Assembly: GCA_023150945.1 (NCBI GenBank)
Contig: JAKLJX010000032.1
Location: 1-60,145 of the forward strand
Direction of reading: 5' to 3'
Length of the DNA stretch: 60,145 nt
Origin: a bacterium
GTDB lineage: Bacteria; Zhuqueibacterota; Zhuqueibacteria; Zhuqueibacterales; Zhuqueibacteraceae
The notes under the pieces were generated by a model. The model had not been told where the DNA came from. It did not search any database and was given only the letters and a program-made list of their open reading frames with translations. Shown here one piece after another: positions 36,847-45,837 of the stretch. Position numbers and translations under genes: made by a program. Every line of letters starts with the position of its first letter. Position 1 is the first letter of the stretch.

Positions 36847-37520
36847 GCGCCCGGCTCCCGGATCACATATCCGCTGTTGCGCACTGTGTGAATCAGCCGG
36901 TGCCCGCCCGCCTGCTCGATCTTTTGGCGCAAGCGCCGAATGTAGACTTCGATCAAGTTGTAGTCGCTGTCAAAATGATAATCCCACACGTGCTCGGCAA
37001 TCATGCCTTTGGTGAGCAACCGGCCCTTGTTGCGCAGGAGATATTCCAGAATCGCAAACTCGCGGCTGGTCAGCTCGAGCGCGGTTTCGCCGACCCGCAC
37101 TTCATGCGAGGCGGTATCCAGCACCAGATCGCCGGCAGCCAGAAAAGTGGCCTTGTGCTCTGAATGGCGCCGCAACAGTGCCCGCACACGCGCGCGCAAC
37201 TCGGCAACGGCGAACGGTTTTCCCAAATAATCGTCTGCGCCGGCATCCAAACCGGCCACGCGATCAGCGACTTCGTCGCGCGCGGTCAGCAACAAAACCG
37301 GAGAGGCGATCTCTTCCTTGCGCAAGGACTTGAGCACCGCCAGCCCGTCTTTGAGCGGCAGCATGAGATCCAGGATGATCAAATCATAGGATTCCGACAG
37401 CGCCATTTCCTCACCCTGTCGGCCATCGTGCGCGAGATCGACCGCATGAGATTCCTCGACCAGCGCCCGCCGGATGAAGCTGGCCACTTCTTTTTCGTCT
37501 TCGATAACGAGGATCCGCAT
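36843..37520 (-). CDS. OmpR/PhoB-family response regulator, CusR-like
   Basis: A 225-residue regulator. The receiver begins MRILVIEDEKEVASFI, with the phosphoacceptor in LIILDLMLPLKDG (Asp near residue 51) and the conserved Lys in GKPFAVAEL. The C-terminal winged helix shows the LTSREFAILEYLLRN block and ends with VYIRRLRQKIE...VRNSGYVI. An extra 24 codons upstream are open but lie outside the conserved start. Tandem TTCAG repeats with 11-bp period lie 77 bases upstream on the same strand, consistent with autoregulation. Confidence 0.93.
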   Translation of the reverse strand: MRILVIEDEKEVASFIRRALVEESHAVDLAHDGRQGEEMALSESYDLIILDLMLPLKDGLAVLKSLRKEEIASPVLLLTARDEVADRVAGLDAGADDYLGKPFAVAELRARVRALLRRHSEHKATFLAAGDLVLDTASHEVRVGETALELTSREFAILEYLLRNKGRLLTKGMIAEHVWDYHFDSDYNLIEVYIRRLRQKIEQAGGHRLIHTVRNSGYVIREPGA

Positions 37521-37596
37521 GGTTGATTCGTCAAGGACTTGGTTCCAGCGCTGAAATATCTTCCGCAGAGGCTTGCTGCTGAAGATAAACAATTTG

Positions 37597-37612
37597 CTGA
37601 AGGGAAACTGAA
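37597..37612 (-). promoter_or_regulatory. candidate response-regulator box A (upstream of the regulator-kinase operon)
   Basis: On the minus strand the sequence reads TTCAG-TTTCCC-TTCAG. The two pentamers are 11 bases apart, one DNA turn, as in OmpR/PhoB-type boxes. It ends 77 bases before the regulator start codon. An additional single CTGAA lies at 37579-37583. Confidence 0.55.
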
Positions 37613-37641
37613 TTTTTTCGCGGGTCTAGGCCCGGCCTGCT

Positions 37642-37657
37642 TTCAGGCTGAGTTCAG
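37642..37657 (+). promoter_or_regulatory. candidate response-regulator box B (upstream of the FMN-binding-like gene)
   Basis: TTCAG-GCTGAG-TTCAG, followed by AT. Same pentamer and same 11-bp period as boxes at 37597, 47504 and 52114, here on the plus strand, 102 bases before the start of the divergent gene. Confidence 0.6.
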
Positions 37658-37759
37658 ATCAGTATCGTATTCTTCACTATGATCAGGCGGCGCCAGCAGG
37701 CGCCTGGTCATTCTCGCAGCCAAGTCTACTGCCGGCAGAGCCAATTCAACGAGGTAAAT

Positions 37760-38278
37760 ATGACGAAAAGTAAATATCACATTGCCGCAATGCTGATATC
37801 CGGCATATTGGCATTCACCAACATTGGCCAAGCCCAGCCGCGCTTGACCACGCCCGACTGCAAATTGATCTATCCCGGGGCCAATTCTTCCGAGGCCATC
37901 AGAACGCTGGCTTCCGGCGTGCAATGGACGGAAGCCTGGGAGCAGGGTGCCTGGGGCCGCGCGGAAGATTTTCTCGGATATGTTTTCTTGAAGTCGCAAG
38001 TCTACGAAGGCAAATCGATTGCTGTCTTGGTGGGAGTGACGAGTACCGGCCGCATTACCAGCGTTCGTGTCAAAGGCAGCGAGAACGTCGAGGCAGAATT
38101 CCTCGCCCAGTTTCGCGGCAAGAGCGTCCGCGGCAACTTCAAACTGATGCGCTCGCCGGAAGATTTGCTGTCGGTGCCGGCGGGCATCAGGGCAATGGCG
38201 GGAAATCTCGCGCTCTCCGAGAGCATTGCGCAGAGTGTGAAGGAAATCGCCTCTGCGGCCAACGAAGTCATGAAGTGA
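37760..38278 (+). CDS. Secreted FMN-binding-like domain protein
   Basis: A 172-residue protein with a signal peptide (MTKSKYHIAAMLISGILAF...GQA, cleaved near residue 26). The region from about residue 65 (GYVFLKSQVYEGKSIAVLVG, then TGRITSVRVKGSENVEAEFL and AQFRGKSV) resembles the FMN-binding domain of RnfG/NosR-type proteins, but the usual SGATxSS flavinylation segment is not present; SVPAGIRAMAGNLALSESI stands there. Call it FMN-binding-like only. GAGG precedes ATG 37760. It is divergent from the two-component operon with two TTCAG boxes between them and is followed by the TolC/RND operon, so the TCS may control it. Confidence 0.55.
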   Translation: MTKSKYHIAAMLISGILAFTNIGQAQPRLTTPDCKLIYPGANSSEAIRTLASGVQWTEAWEQGAWGRAEDFLGYVFLKSQVYEGKSIAVLVGVTSTGRITSVRVKGSENVEAEFLAQFRGKSVRGNFKLMRSPEDLLSVPAGIRAMAGNLALSESIAQSVKEIASAANEVMK

Positions 38279-38508
38279 GGAGCAATGACAGAGAGTTCTC
38301 CCATCTCAACAAGTTGACATGCCAGGAAATGGGAAAGCCCGGAACTCGGCGCACTTGACTGCCTGGCAGGAATCGCCGAGTACCCGAAGTCGTTGGCGCG
38401 TCTCAGCTCCAGCGAACCTCCTATCTGGAAAGCCCTCGCGATTGGTATTCCCGCCGAAGATTCGGCCCACGGTTTGACCTACCCAATTTCGTGCAGGTCA
38501 TTTGCTGG

Positions 38509-38520
38509 TTCAGATTTTGG
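38509..38520 (+). promoter_or_regulatory. degenerate TTCAG half-site upstream of tolC-like gene
   Basis: TTCAGATTTTGG at 38509-38520 matches the right half of the boxes at 47504 and 52114 (TTCAGATTT). The left half, 11 bases upstream, reads TCATT, which does not match. It lies 25 bases before the tolC-like start and may be a weak or monomeric site. Confidence 0.25.
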
Positions 38521-38537
38521 ATTGAAGGTAAGGCGCA

Positions 38538-39833
38538 ATGTGCTGCAAAATTTGGTCAGCGAGGCTCGCCCGAACGGTGCGAAGCTTGGTGACGGTAATC
38601 TTGGGTATGTCTCTGCTGCTGATCCTCAGCAAACCGGCACCGGGGCAAACTTTGTCGTTGGATGACTGCCTCCGTCTCGCCTTGCAGGAAAATCAGCGGC
38701 TCGTTTCTGCCGGATATGGCGTCAACGCTGCCGAGCAACAGATCAAAGCAGCGGGCGCTTTGCGGCGGCCCAATTTGAGCTTGACCGCTGGCGCTTCGTT
38801 CGCGCCGTTGACCGGCCTCGATCCCGCGCTCACCGAGGGCGGCGAGTATGAGGGGCTGGTCGAAATCAAACAACCGCTTTATGACGGAACGATCAAACCG
38901 GCGCAACAACAAGCCGAAGTGAATTTGCGGCAAGCGACACATGCCAAAACTCGTGCTGCGGCTGACCTTCGTCTCAACGTGCGGCTGGCCTATATCGACC
39001 TGCTGCGCACGCAACGACAATACGCGTTCACGCAAGAAAGCATCACCGACCTGCAATCCTACCTTGAAACCGTGCGCGCGCTGGCGTACGGTGGCGCCGT
39101 GCCCAAAACCGACATTACACGCGCCGAGATTCAGTTGCAGGCGGAAACCATCGTACTCAATGATTTCCGCACCGCCGTCGCCGTCGCCATGAAGCATCTG
39201 CTCGAACCGATGGGTTTGCCATTGGACACAACAATCGTTATAGCCGATTCAATTGCACTGCCGGCAGCGCGGGAACGCATCGAAGCTAATCTCGATCTCA
39301 AAGAATTTGGATTCAACCTCGAAACGGCCAGGCTCGAGCTCAAGCTGGCCCAGGCCGAACGCTTGCCGGTAATCTCGGCATTCGGCAGCGCCGGCGGTTG
39401 GACCTCGCGGAGTCAACTCCTCGAAGCCGGCGCGCCGCATCTCTTTGGCTATCTCGTGGGCGTTTCACTCGCTCTTCCGATTTGGAATTGGGGCGCGACA
39501 ACGGCGCGCATCGCGCAAAGCAACGCCGCGCTCAATTCACTGCAAGCGGATTTCACCGTGCTGCGGCGCCGTCTCGATACGGAGTATCAAACAAGCCGGC
39601 GGCAATTTCACGCGGCAGTGGAGAAGTTGAATCTGCTCAAGGACAGTCACGTCAAAGCGCTGGCGCAATACGAAATTTTGCTGGCGCAATATGCCGGCGG
39701 CGGCGTGAGCAGCCTGGAAGTGATCGACGCGCATCGCACCCTGTTGGGCATTCTCTTGCAGGAAGAACAAACCCGCGCCGAGATCGACGCGCTGCATGCG
39801 CAAATGCTGCGCTTAACAGGAGAAACGGAATGA
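38538..39833 (+). CDS. TolC-family outer membrane efflux protein
   Basis: A 431-residue outer-membrane channel. A signal sequence (about residues 12-36, ending APGQ) precedes the OEP domain: LSLDDCLRLALQENQRL, RPNLSLTAGASF, and coiled-coil helices with the second repeat starting near residue 235 (NLDLKEFGFNLETARLELKLAQAERLPVISAFGSAGG in outline). It would join the adaptor and RND pump encoded next. ATG 38538 follows TAAGG; a GTG at about 38586 is also possible. Its stop overlaps the ATG of the adaptor gene (ATGA). Confidence 0.85.
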   Translation: MCCKIWSARLARTVRSLVTVILGMSLLLILSKPAPGQTLSLDDCLRLALQENQRLVSAGYGVNAAEQQIKAAGALRRPNLSLTAGASFAPLTGLDPALTEGGEYEGLVEIKQPLYDGTIKPAQQQAEVNLRQATHAKTRAAADLRLNVRLAYIDLLRTQRQYAFTQESITDLQSYLETVRALAYGGAVPKTDITRAEIQLQAETIVLNDFRTAVAVAMKHLLEPMGLPLDTTIVIADSIALPAARERIEANLDLKEFGFNLETARLELKLAQAERLPVISAFGSAGGWTSRSQLLEAGAPHLFGYLVGVSLALPIWNWGATTARIAQSNAALNSLQADFTVLRRRLDTEYQTSRRQFHAAVEKLNLLKDSHVKALAQYEILLAQYAGGGVSSLEVIDAHRTLLGILLQEEQTRAEIDALHAQMLRLTGETE

Positions 39834-40954
39834 AAAGCAGTTTATTTCGCTTTGAATCAATAATCGACAACAATGCGGATCGCATTCCGGATGTCGCTCC
39901 GCAGGGATCCTTCCTCAGCCGAGCACAGTGCGCAATTGCAAAAAGATGCTTGCGGCATGACATTTTTGTTCTGTTCTGCACCGTCCACATGATTTCCTTT
40001 TCGCTTGCCTTTCTCACCGCTTGCGGCAACGGCGCGAGTGGAGAGGAAGAAACCGAAGCCGCAGCGGTTCCGGTCGTCGAAGTAAGGATCGACAGCGTCC
40101 GCAGCGGCAACATCCCGGAAGTCATTACGGCAACGGGCATGACCAAAGTGTTGCGGCAAGAGAGCATCAGCTCGCCCATCGACGGCAAGGTGACCGCGCT
40201 GCGCGTGCTTGAAGGCGACGCGGTGAAGCAAGGACAAGTGATCGCTGTCGTGGCGACGAGAGAAGCGCTGGCCGCCATCACCGGGGCGGAATTGCTGCAG
40301 TCGCGCGCACAGACTCCCGAAGAAACCAAGCGCGCCGCAGCCGCATTGGCGCTGGCCCAGCGCAACAACACCGCCTTGGAAGTTTGTGCGCCCTTTGACG
40401 GCGTCATCGTCGCGCGCGCCTTGAACGAAAACGAATTCGTCAACGCCGGCGGCGCACTGGCGACGATCATTGATTTGCGCTCGCTCTATTTCCTTGCCAA
40501 GCTGCCGGCGCGGGAGCTGTCCCACCTCAAATCGGGACAGGAAGCCACAGTGAATTTTCAAAGCTGGCCGGAAAAACTCTATCCCTGCAAAGTCGAAAAT
40601 ATCCAGCCGCAGATCGATCCCGTCGCGCAAATGGCCGAGGTGCGGCTGCGTTTTCTGGCGCCCGCCGCCGAGTTGCGCAGCGAGATGTTTGGCAGCGCCG
40701 GCATCGTCATCGGCGACCATCAAAATGCCTTGCTCGTGCCGGATAAAGCAGTGCTGCGCAACGATGAGACCGGCGCGTACACCATCGTCGCAGCCGCCGG
40801 AGATTCGCTCGGCATCATTCACGAAATCACGCCCGGCATCGAAACGCCGGAAACGGTGGAAATTTCCGGCGACGGCATTCATCCCGGCATGCACATTATT
40901 GTGGAAGGCCATTACGGTCTGCCGGATTCGACGAGGATTCATGTCGTGCAATAA
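39830..40954 (+). CDS. RND efflux periplasmic adaptor (membrane fusion protein)
   Basis: A 374-residue adaptor read from ATG 39830, which overlaps the tolC-like stop. The adaptor core is normal: a lipoyl half-motif SSPIDGKVTALRVLEGDAV (about residue 125), its partner CAPFDGVIVARALNENEFV, a beta-barrel and a membrane-proximal domain. Odd: a lipoprotein signal (MISFSLAFLTAC, lipobox LTAC) appears only at residue 54, from an internal ATG at 39989. The preceding 53 residues look foreign and are encoded by a stretch resembling a dispersed intergenic repeat. The functional start is thus probably 39989, giving about 321 residues. There is only a very short hairpin between the lipoyl halves. Confidence 0.85.
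   Translation: MKSSLFRFESIIDNNADRIPDVAPQGSFLSRAQCAIAKRCLRHDIFVLFCTVHMISFSLAFLTACGNGASGEEETEAAAVPVVEVRIDSVRSGNIPEVITATGMTKVLRQESISSPIDGKVTALRVLEGDAVKQGQVIAVVATREALAAITGAELLQSRAQTPEETKRAAAALALAQRNNTALEVCAPFDGVIVARALNENEFVNAGGALATIIDLRSLYFLAKLPARELSHLKSGQEATVNFQSWPEKLYPCKVENIQPQIDPVAQMAEVRLRFLAPAAELRSEMFGSAGIVIGDHQNALLVPDKAVLRNDETGAYTIVAAAGDSLGIIHEITPGIETPETVEISGDGIHPGMHIIVEGHYGLPDSTRIHVVQ
39862..39985. repeat. probable dispersed repeat inserted in the adaptor gene's 5' end
   Basis: The stretch lies between the coupled start ATG 39830 and the lipoprotein signal at 39989. Its wording (ATTCCGGATGTCGCTCCGCA, GGATCCTTCCTCAG, then GCATGACATTTTTGTTCTGT) resembles interspersed non-coding repeats known from other bacterial genomes. 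It keeps the frame open (124-base unit within 159 bases). I saw no second copy in this window, so the claim rests on recognition and on its awkward position. Confidence 0.35.
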
Positions 40955-41069
40955 AGTGTTCGTGGTTACGCCTTCAGACGCTGAACGTTCAAGATCAACG
41001 CAAAATCTTCTACTTCAGCAAAAAATCCTGTAATTCTCAAAGCTGGTGCCTAAAGGCACTACTACAAAC

Positions 41070-44000
41070 ATGAGCATCATCCCCTTCGCGCACAAGCATC
41101 AGCGTGCGATCATCTTCACGATTTCCGTCTTGGCGCTCGCCGGCGTTTACGCGGCCATCAATCTGCCGATCACGCTGTTTCCGGAGATCACCTTTCCGCG
41201 CATCATGATTCTCGCCGACAACGGCGAGCAGCCCATCGAGCGCATGATGATCGAAGTCACCAAACCGCTCGAAGAAGCGGCGCGCGGCGTGCCCGGTGTG
41301 GTCACCGTGCGCTCGGCAACGAATCGCGGCTCCTCGGAGATTTCCATCAATTTCACCTGGGGCACGGATATTTTTCACGCGCTGCAATTGCTGCAAGGCC
41401 GCATCGCCGCCGTGCGCAATGAAATGCCGGCCACGGCTTCGATTCACGTGGAGCGGATGGACATTTCCGTTTTCCCGGTGATGGGGTTCAGCTTGACTTC
41501 GGACAAGCGCAGCCAGGTCGAGCTGCGCGATCTCGCCCTGTACACGCTGCGCCCGGCCTTGTTGCGCATTCAAGGCGTCGGGCAAATCCGCATCACTGGC
41601 GGCAAAACGCGCGAGTTTCACGTCGTCGTCGATCCGATGGCGCTCGCTTCGTACAACCTCGACATTCGCGAAGTCAACGACGCGATCAACAACGCCAACC
41701 TCGTGGCGTCCACCGGCTTGGTAAGCGACAACTATCATCTCTATCTCAGTCTCACCGACAATCTGTTCACGCGCCTCGACGAGATCGGCAACGTGGTGGT
41801 CGCGTTGCGCCATGGCGCACCGGTGCGTATCAAAGATGTCGCGCAGGTTTCTTCCGGCGAGGAAGACGTCTTCGTTCGCATCTCGGCAAACGGCAAAGAC
41901 GCAGTGCTGCTGGACATCATGCGCCAGCCCGATGGCAACATCGTCCAAATCGGCGCAGCGACGAAAACGCTGCTGGCTGAGATGCGCAACCAAATTCCGC
42001 CGGACGTGGAGATCAAATCCTATTTCGATCAAGGCGAGTTTGTTTCCGATTCGATTGCGGGCGCGCGCGATGCCATTCTCATCGGCGTCGCCCTGGCGAT
42101 GCTGGTGCTGCTCTATTTCATGAAGAACTGGCGCATCACCCTCGTCGCCGCCATCGTGGTGCCGGCAACGATTGCCGCCACCATCGGCTGCCTGTTCGCC
42201 ATCGGCGCGACGATCAACGTGATGACGCTCGGCGGCATTGCGGCCGCGGTCGGCCTCATCATCGACGACATCATCGTGGTGGTCGAAAGCATCTTCCATC
42301 ATTTTCACAAAGGCGAAAAAGATTTCATGGCCACGGCGCACGGCGCGGTGCAAGAGCTGCTGCCCGCGATCGTCGGCTCGAGCCTCGCCACGTTGGTGAT
42401 TCACATTCCGTTCGCGTTTCTCAGCGGCGTCACCGGCGCGTTCTTCGCCGCGCTGTCGGTCACGATGGTGTTCGCGCTCAGCCTCTCATTTATTTTCTCC
42501 GTCATCTTCGCGCCGTTGGTGGCCGGCGCCGTGCTCACGGAAAACGACATCGAAAATGCGATCAGCCGCGAACAAAAGAGCCGGCATCGCCTTTTGCACG
42601 TTTACGAGCGCGCGCTGCGCGGCCTGCTCCGCCGCAAATGGCTCGTGCTGCCGCTCATCCTGATTTTGATGATCGGCGGTTGGAGATTGTATCAACAAAC
42701 CGGCACCGGCTTCATGCCCGATATGGATGAAGGTACGTTTGTGTTGGATTATTTGACACCGCCCGGCACTTCGTTTGAAGAAACCGACCGCATGCTCAAG
42801 CAAGTGGAAGAAATTTTGCGCACGACGCCGGAGGTGGAAAACTTCGGCCGGCGCACGGGAACCGAACTGGGATTTTTCATCACCGAATCGAACGCCGGCG
42901 ATATTCTGGTGAAACTGAAGCACGAGCGGGCGCGCTCGATCTTTGCGGTCATCGATGACATCCGCCGGCGCATCGAGCAGGCGCAGCCGACGATGGAATT
43001 GGAGTTCGGCCAGCAAATGCAGGACGTCATCGGCGATTTGATCGGCTGGCCCTCACCCATCGAAATTCAAATTTTCGGCGACAACAAAGCGCAACTCGAA
43101 GAAAAGGCGCGGCAGGTGGCGGAGCTGATTACGCCCATTCGCGGCGTGGAAGACGTGTACGACGGCATCACCATTTCCGGCTCGAGCATTCTCATCAAAG
43201 TCGATCAAGCCCAAGCCAGCCGCGCCGGCCTCACCGTGAGCGACGTGCAAGCGCAATTGGAAAATTTGATGAAAGGCAAAGCCGAGACCAGCATTCAGCG
43301 CGGCGAAAAACTCATCGGCATTCGCACGCGCTACAACGATCTGCTGCGCAACGATCTGGTCACGATCAAGCAAGTGCAATTGCAATCGCCCAACGGCTTT
43401 CTCGTGCCGCTCGCCAGCATCGCGACCATCACCACCACCAAAGGCGAGGCGCAAATTCATCGCGAAGATTTGAAGCAACTGGTGTCGGTGACGGCGCGAA
43501 CTTCGGGGCGCGATCTCGGCAGCACCGTCGCCGAAATTCAACGCACGCTGAAACGCAGGCTGGTGCTGCCCACCGGCGTTTCCATTCACTACGGCGGCAC
43601 ATATCAAACGCAGCAGGAATCGTTTCGCGGCTTGTTGCTGGTGCTCGCCGCCGCGGTGCTCTTTGTCTTCATCGTTTTATTGTTTGAATTCGAATCGTTC
43701 CGCGTGCCGCTCACCGTGTTTTTGATCAACCTGCCCTCGCTCTTCGGCGTCGTCTTCGCGCTCTGGCTGACGCACGTGACCTTCAATGTGTCGAGCTTCG
43801 TCGGCACCATTCTCGTCGTCGGTATCGTCGCCGAGAATGCGGTTTTCTTATTGCATTACGTGGTGAAATATCAAGGGGAGGGAATGGCGTGGGACGAGGC
43901 GCTGGTGCAAGCGAGCCTGATCCGCGTCCGCCCCATTCTGATGACGACGTTTGCCGCAGTGTTTGCCTTGTTGCCGCTCGCGCTCAACCTCGGCGCCGGC

Positions 44001-44144
44001 ACGCAAATGCAGCAGCCGCTGGCCATCGCGGTGATCGGCGGGTTTTCGGTTTCGACCTTGTTGCTGCTGTTTGCCCTGCCAATGGTGTTTGGATTGATGC
44101 AAAAGAAAGCAAGCGAGGGCAATGCAACAGGAAGAGGTAGATAG
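41070..44144 (+). CDS. RND-family efflux permease
   Basis: A 1024-residue inner-membrane proton-driven pump. It has the RND layout: helix 1, a large periplasmic loop, helices 2-6 (about 330-530) with the charged GIAAAVGLIIDDIIVVVESI segment (paired Asp of the proton relay), helix 7, a second large loop, then helices 8-12. Together with the TolC-like channel and the adaptor it forms a tripartite exporter; the substrate is unknown. ATG 41070 (MSIIPFAHKHQRA) is chosen over an in-frame start eight codons upstream. The adaptor stop is 115 bases before. Confidence 0.9.
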   Translation: MSIIPFAHKHQRAIIFTISVLALAGVYAAINLPITLFPEITFPRIMILADNGEQPIERMMIEVTKPLEEAARGVPGVVTVRSATNRGSSEISINFTWGTDIFHALQLLQGRIAAVRNEMPATASIHVERMDISVFPVMGFSLTSDKRSQVELRDLALYTLRPALLRIQGVGQIRITGGKTREFHVVVDPMALASYNLDIREVNDAINNANLVASTGLVSDNYHLYLSLTDNLFTRLDEIGNVVVALRHGAPVRIKDVAQVSSGEEDVFVRISANGKDAVLLDIMRQPDGNIVQIGAATKTLLAEMRNQIPPDVEIKSYFDQGEFVSDSIAGARDAILIGVALAMLVLLYFMKNWRITLVAAIVVPATIAATIGCLFAIGATINVMTLGGIAAAVGLIIDDIIVVVESIFHHFHKGEKDFMATAHGAVQELLPAIVGSSLATLVIHIPFAFLSGVTGAFFAALSVTMVFALSLSFIFSVIFAPLVAGAVLTENDIENAISREQKSRHRLLHVYERALRGLLRRKWLVLPLILILMIGGWRLYQQTGTGFMPDMDEGTFVLDYLTPPGTSFEETDRMLKQVEEILRTTPEVENFGRRTGTELGFFITESNAGDILVKLKHERARSIFAVIDDIRRRIEQAQPTMELEFGQQMQDVIGDLIGWPSPIEIQIFGDNKAQLEEKARQVAELITPIRGVEDVYDGITISGSSILIKVDQAQASRAGLTVSDVQAQLENLMKGKAETSIQRGEKLIGIRTRYNDLLRNDLVTIKQVQLQSPNGFLVPLASIATITTTKGEAQIHREDLKQLVSVTARTSGRDLGSTVAEIQRTLKRRLVLPTGVSIHYGGTYQTQQESFRGLLLVLAAAVLFVFIVLLFEFESFRVPLTVFLINLPSLFGVVFALWLTHVTFNVSSFVGTILVVGIVAENAVFLLHYVVKYQGEGMAWDEALVQASLIRVRPILMTTFAAVFALLPLALNLGAGTQMQQPLAIAVIGGFSVSTLLLLFALPMVFGLMQKKASEGNATGRGR

Positions 44145-44282
44145 TCAGGGGAGGCCGCCAATCGAGGGATTCATGAGAGCGCGGCTGCGGTGAACGATGC
44201 GGCAATTCTTGTTTGACTCGCAGAGTGTTTGCCATGCCCGCGCAACCGCAGAGCAGGGCGGGCCCCGGCGACGGCCAGCCGG

Positions 44283-45353
44283 CTACTTCGCCGACCAATC
44301 CTTCCGTTCGATCGCATTCACTTTGACGTAGAATTCATCCGGCACCACGCCGTTGATGTCCTTGAAGTAAAACTTGGCCAGGCCTTCCTTGCCCGCATAG
44401 TTGAAGATGCCGAACAGCGCGCCGTGGCTGGCCTGCTGATCAGAAGTGTAAATGCTGGCCCACCAGTCGCCCTCCAGCTCCTGGTCGCGAATGCTTCTGC
44501 CGCCCAGGGCCGACACAAAAACGAATGACCGGCCTTCATCAGCCGGCGTGGCGGGATCATCGGCGGACAGCACGAGTGTGTCTGACCGGCTGGCCACCAC
44601 CTGATCCTGGAAGCTGCTCATCAGATGCGTGCGGCTGTAGGTGTGTTCGTGAGCGGTGGCGATGAGGGCGCCGCCCTTTCGGGCCGCTTCATAAATCTCC
44701 CAGCCGGTTTCATCGGATTTGCCGCCGATCTGCATGCGCTTCATGTTCTTGTGCCAGCTCGCGATCCGCCAGACCGAATGATCCGCCGCCAGCTTCTGCT
44801 GAACGTATTCCGCGTGTCCTGCGCCGAAAATGTCCGGCGCAGTGAGCAGCAAGAAAATGCCGTTGAACGCGAAGGAAGATTTCACCCCCAAGTCGCCCTC
44901 CCAGCTTATGCCCAGCCGGTGCATGCGCGCCCTCAGGAAACTCTGATAGCCGCCCTCGCCATAAAAGACGTGGCGATCGTGATTGCCCACCGAAGCGAAA
45001 TAAGGGAAGTCGGCGCCGAGGATGTCGTTGATCTGCGCCTCCCAGGCGGCCGGATCATTCTGATAGTCGAAATCGCCCGAATGCACCACCGCCTGCGCGC
45101 CTTCCGCAGCAATCAGCCGCAACACGGCTTGTGCGTTTTCGCCCAAGCCTTGATCGCCGAGGAATGCAATCATGTAGTTGTCCGGCGTTTTCACGGCCGG
45201 TGCGGCGAGGGCGGCCGCCGGCTGAATTGCAGCGGCCGGCGCGTTCGCGCCCTCGCTTGATTCCAGGCGATCGGATCGGCAGGAGGCGATCATGGCGCAC
45301 GGCAGAATTCCCATGAACAGCGCGATTGCCGCAGAACGGTGCACGTTTCTCAT
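44283..45353 (-). CDS. Calcineurin-like metallophosphoesterase lipoprotein
   Basis: A 356-residue envelope protein with a lipoprotein-like signal (MIASC near residue 25) and metallophosphoesterase motifs: FLGDQG (GD metal site), HSGDFDY, GNHDRH (GNHD) and ASWHKN / TAHEHTYS (H and GHxH-like). These match the purple-acid/calcineurin phosphatase group. It is the last gene of the minus-strand series starting at 52008. The substrate is unknown. Positions 44145-44282 hold nothing I can name. Confidence 0.82.
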   Translation of the reverse strand: MRNVHRSAAIALFMGILPCAMIASCRSDRLESSEGANAPAAAIQPAAALAAPAVKTPDNYMIAFLGDQGLGENAQAVLRLIAAEGAQAVVHSGDFDYQNDPAAWEAQINDILGADFPYFASVGNHDRHVFYGEGGYQSFLRARMHRLGISWEGDLGVKSSFAFNGIFLLLTAPDIFGAGHAEYVQQKLAADHSVWRIASWHKNMKRMQIGGKSDETGWEIYEAARKGGALIATAHEHTYSRTHLMSSFQDQVVASRSDTLVLSADDPATPADEGRSFVFVSALGGRSIRDQELEGDWWASIYTSDQQASHGALFGIFNYAGKEGLAKFYFKDINGVVPDEFYVKVNAIERKDWSAK

Positions 45354-45462
45354 GTGTTCCTCATTTTCAAGTTGCCGGAAGCGTGCGGGTCACGCGCGAG
45401 CTGCCATTCCACCAAAGCAGAGATGGCTGGCGAACCTGCTCCGGGGGGGTGCTGTCGTTAGA

Positions 45463-45789
45463 TTACTGTCCAGCATTCGCCGGCTTGACGCGCTGCTCGA
45501 TTTGCCATTGATGGCCCTTGTTTTTGAAATCGCCATGATATTGGCCCAGGGCCTCGGCCTTTTCTCTCTCATCCAGCCATTTGCTCAGCACTTGCACGTT
45601 GCCGCCATGCGACTCCTTGTCGAGGCACACTGCCCGGTATTGATACTGCACCCCCGGCGGCGAGGCAATTTGGGCAGTATCGGATTGCGCCGAAGTGTTG
45701 GCTGTGCCGTTCTGGCTTGATGATTGGCAGCCCATGATCGCCCCGATCAGCAGGACAATCAAGCTGAAAAAGGCGAGTTGTTTGCGCAT
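45463..45789 (-). CDS. Small lipoprotein of unknown function
   Basis: A 108-residue protein with a clear lipoprotein signal (MRKQLAFFSLIVLLIGAIMGC, lipobox IMGC; the Cys is residue 21). The mature part begins with a Ser/Asn/Thr-rich linker, then a compact domain with YRAVCLDKESHGGNVQVLSKW and a DFKNKGHQWQIEQRV end. I do not recognise a family. ATG 45789 follows GGAGGCGC. It is 48 bases downstream of the FnIII-like gene, same strand. Confidence 0.68.
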   Translation of the reverse strand: MRKQLAFFSLIVLLIGAIMGCQSSSQNGTANTSAQSDTAQIASPPGVQYQYRAVCLDKESHGGNVQVLSKWLDEREKAEALGQYHGDFKNKGHQWQIEQRVKPANAGQ

Positions 45790-45837
45790 AGTGCGCCTCC
45801 GTAAAGTGGCTTGGGGAGAAACCGGATGGCCGAACAT

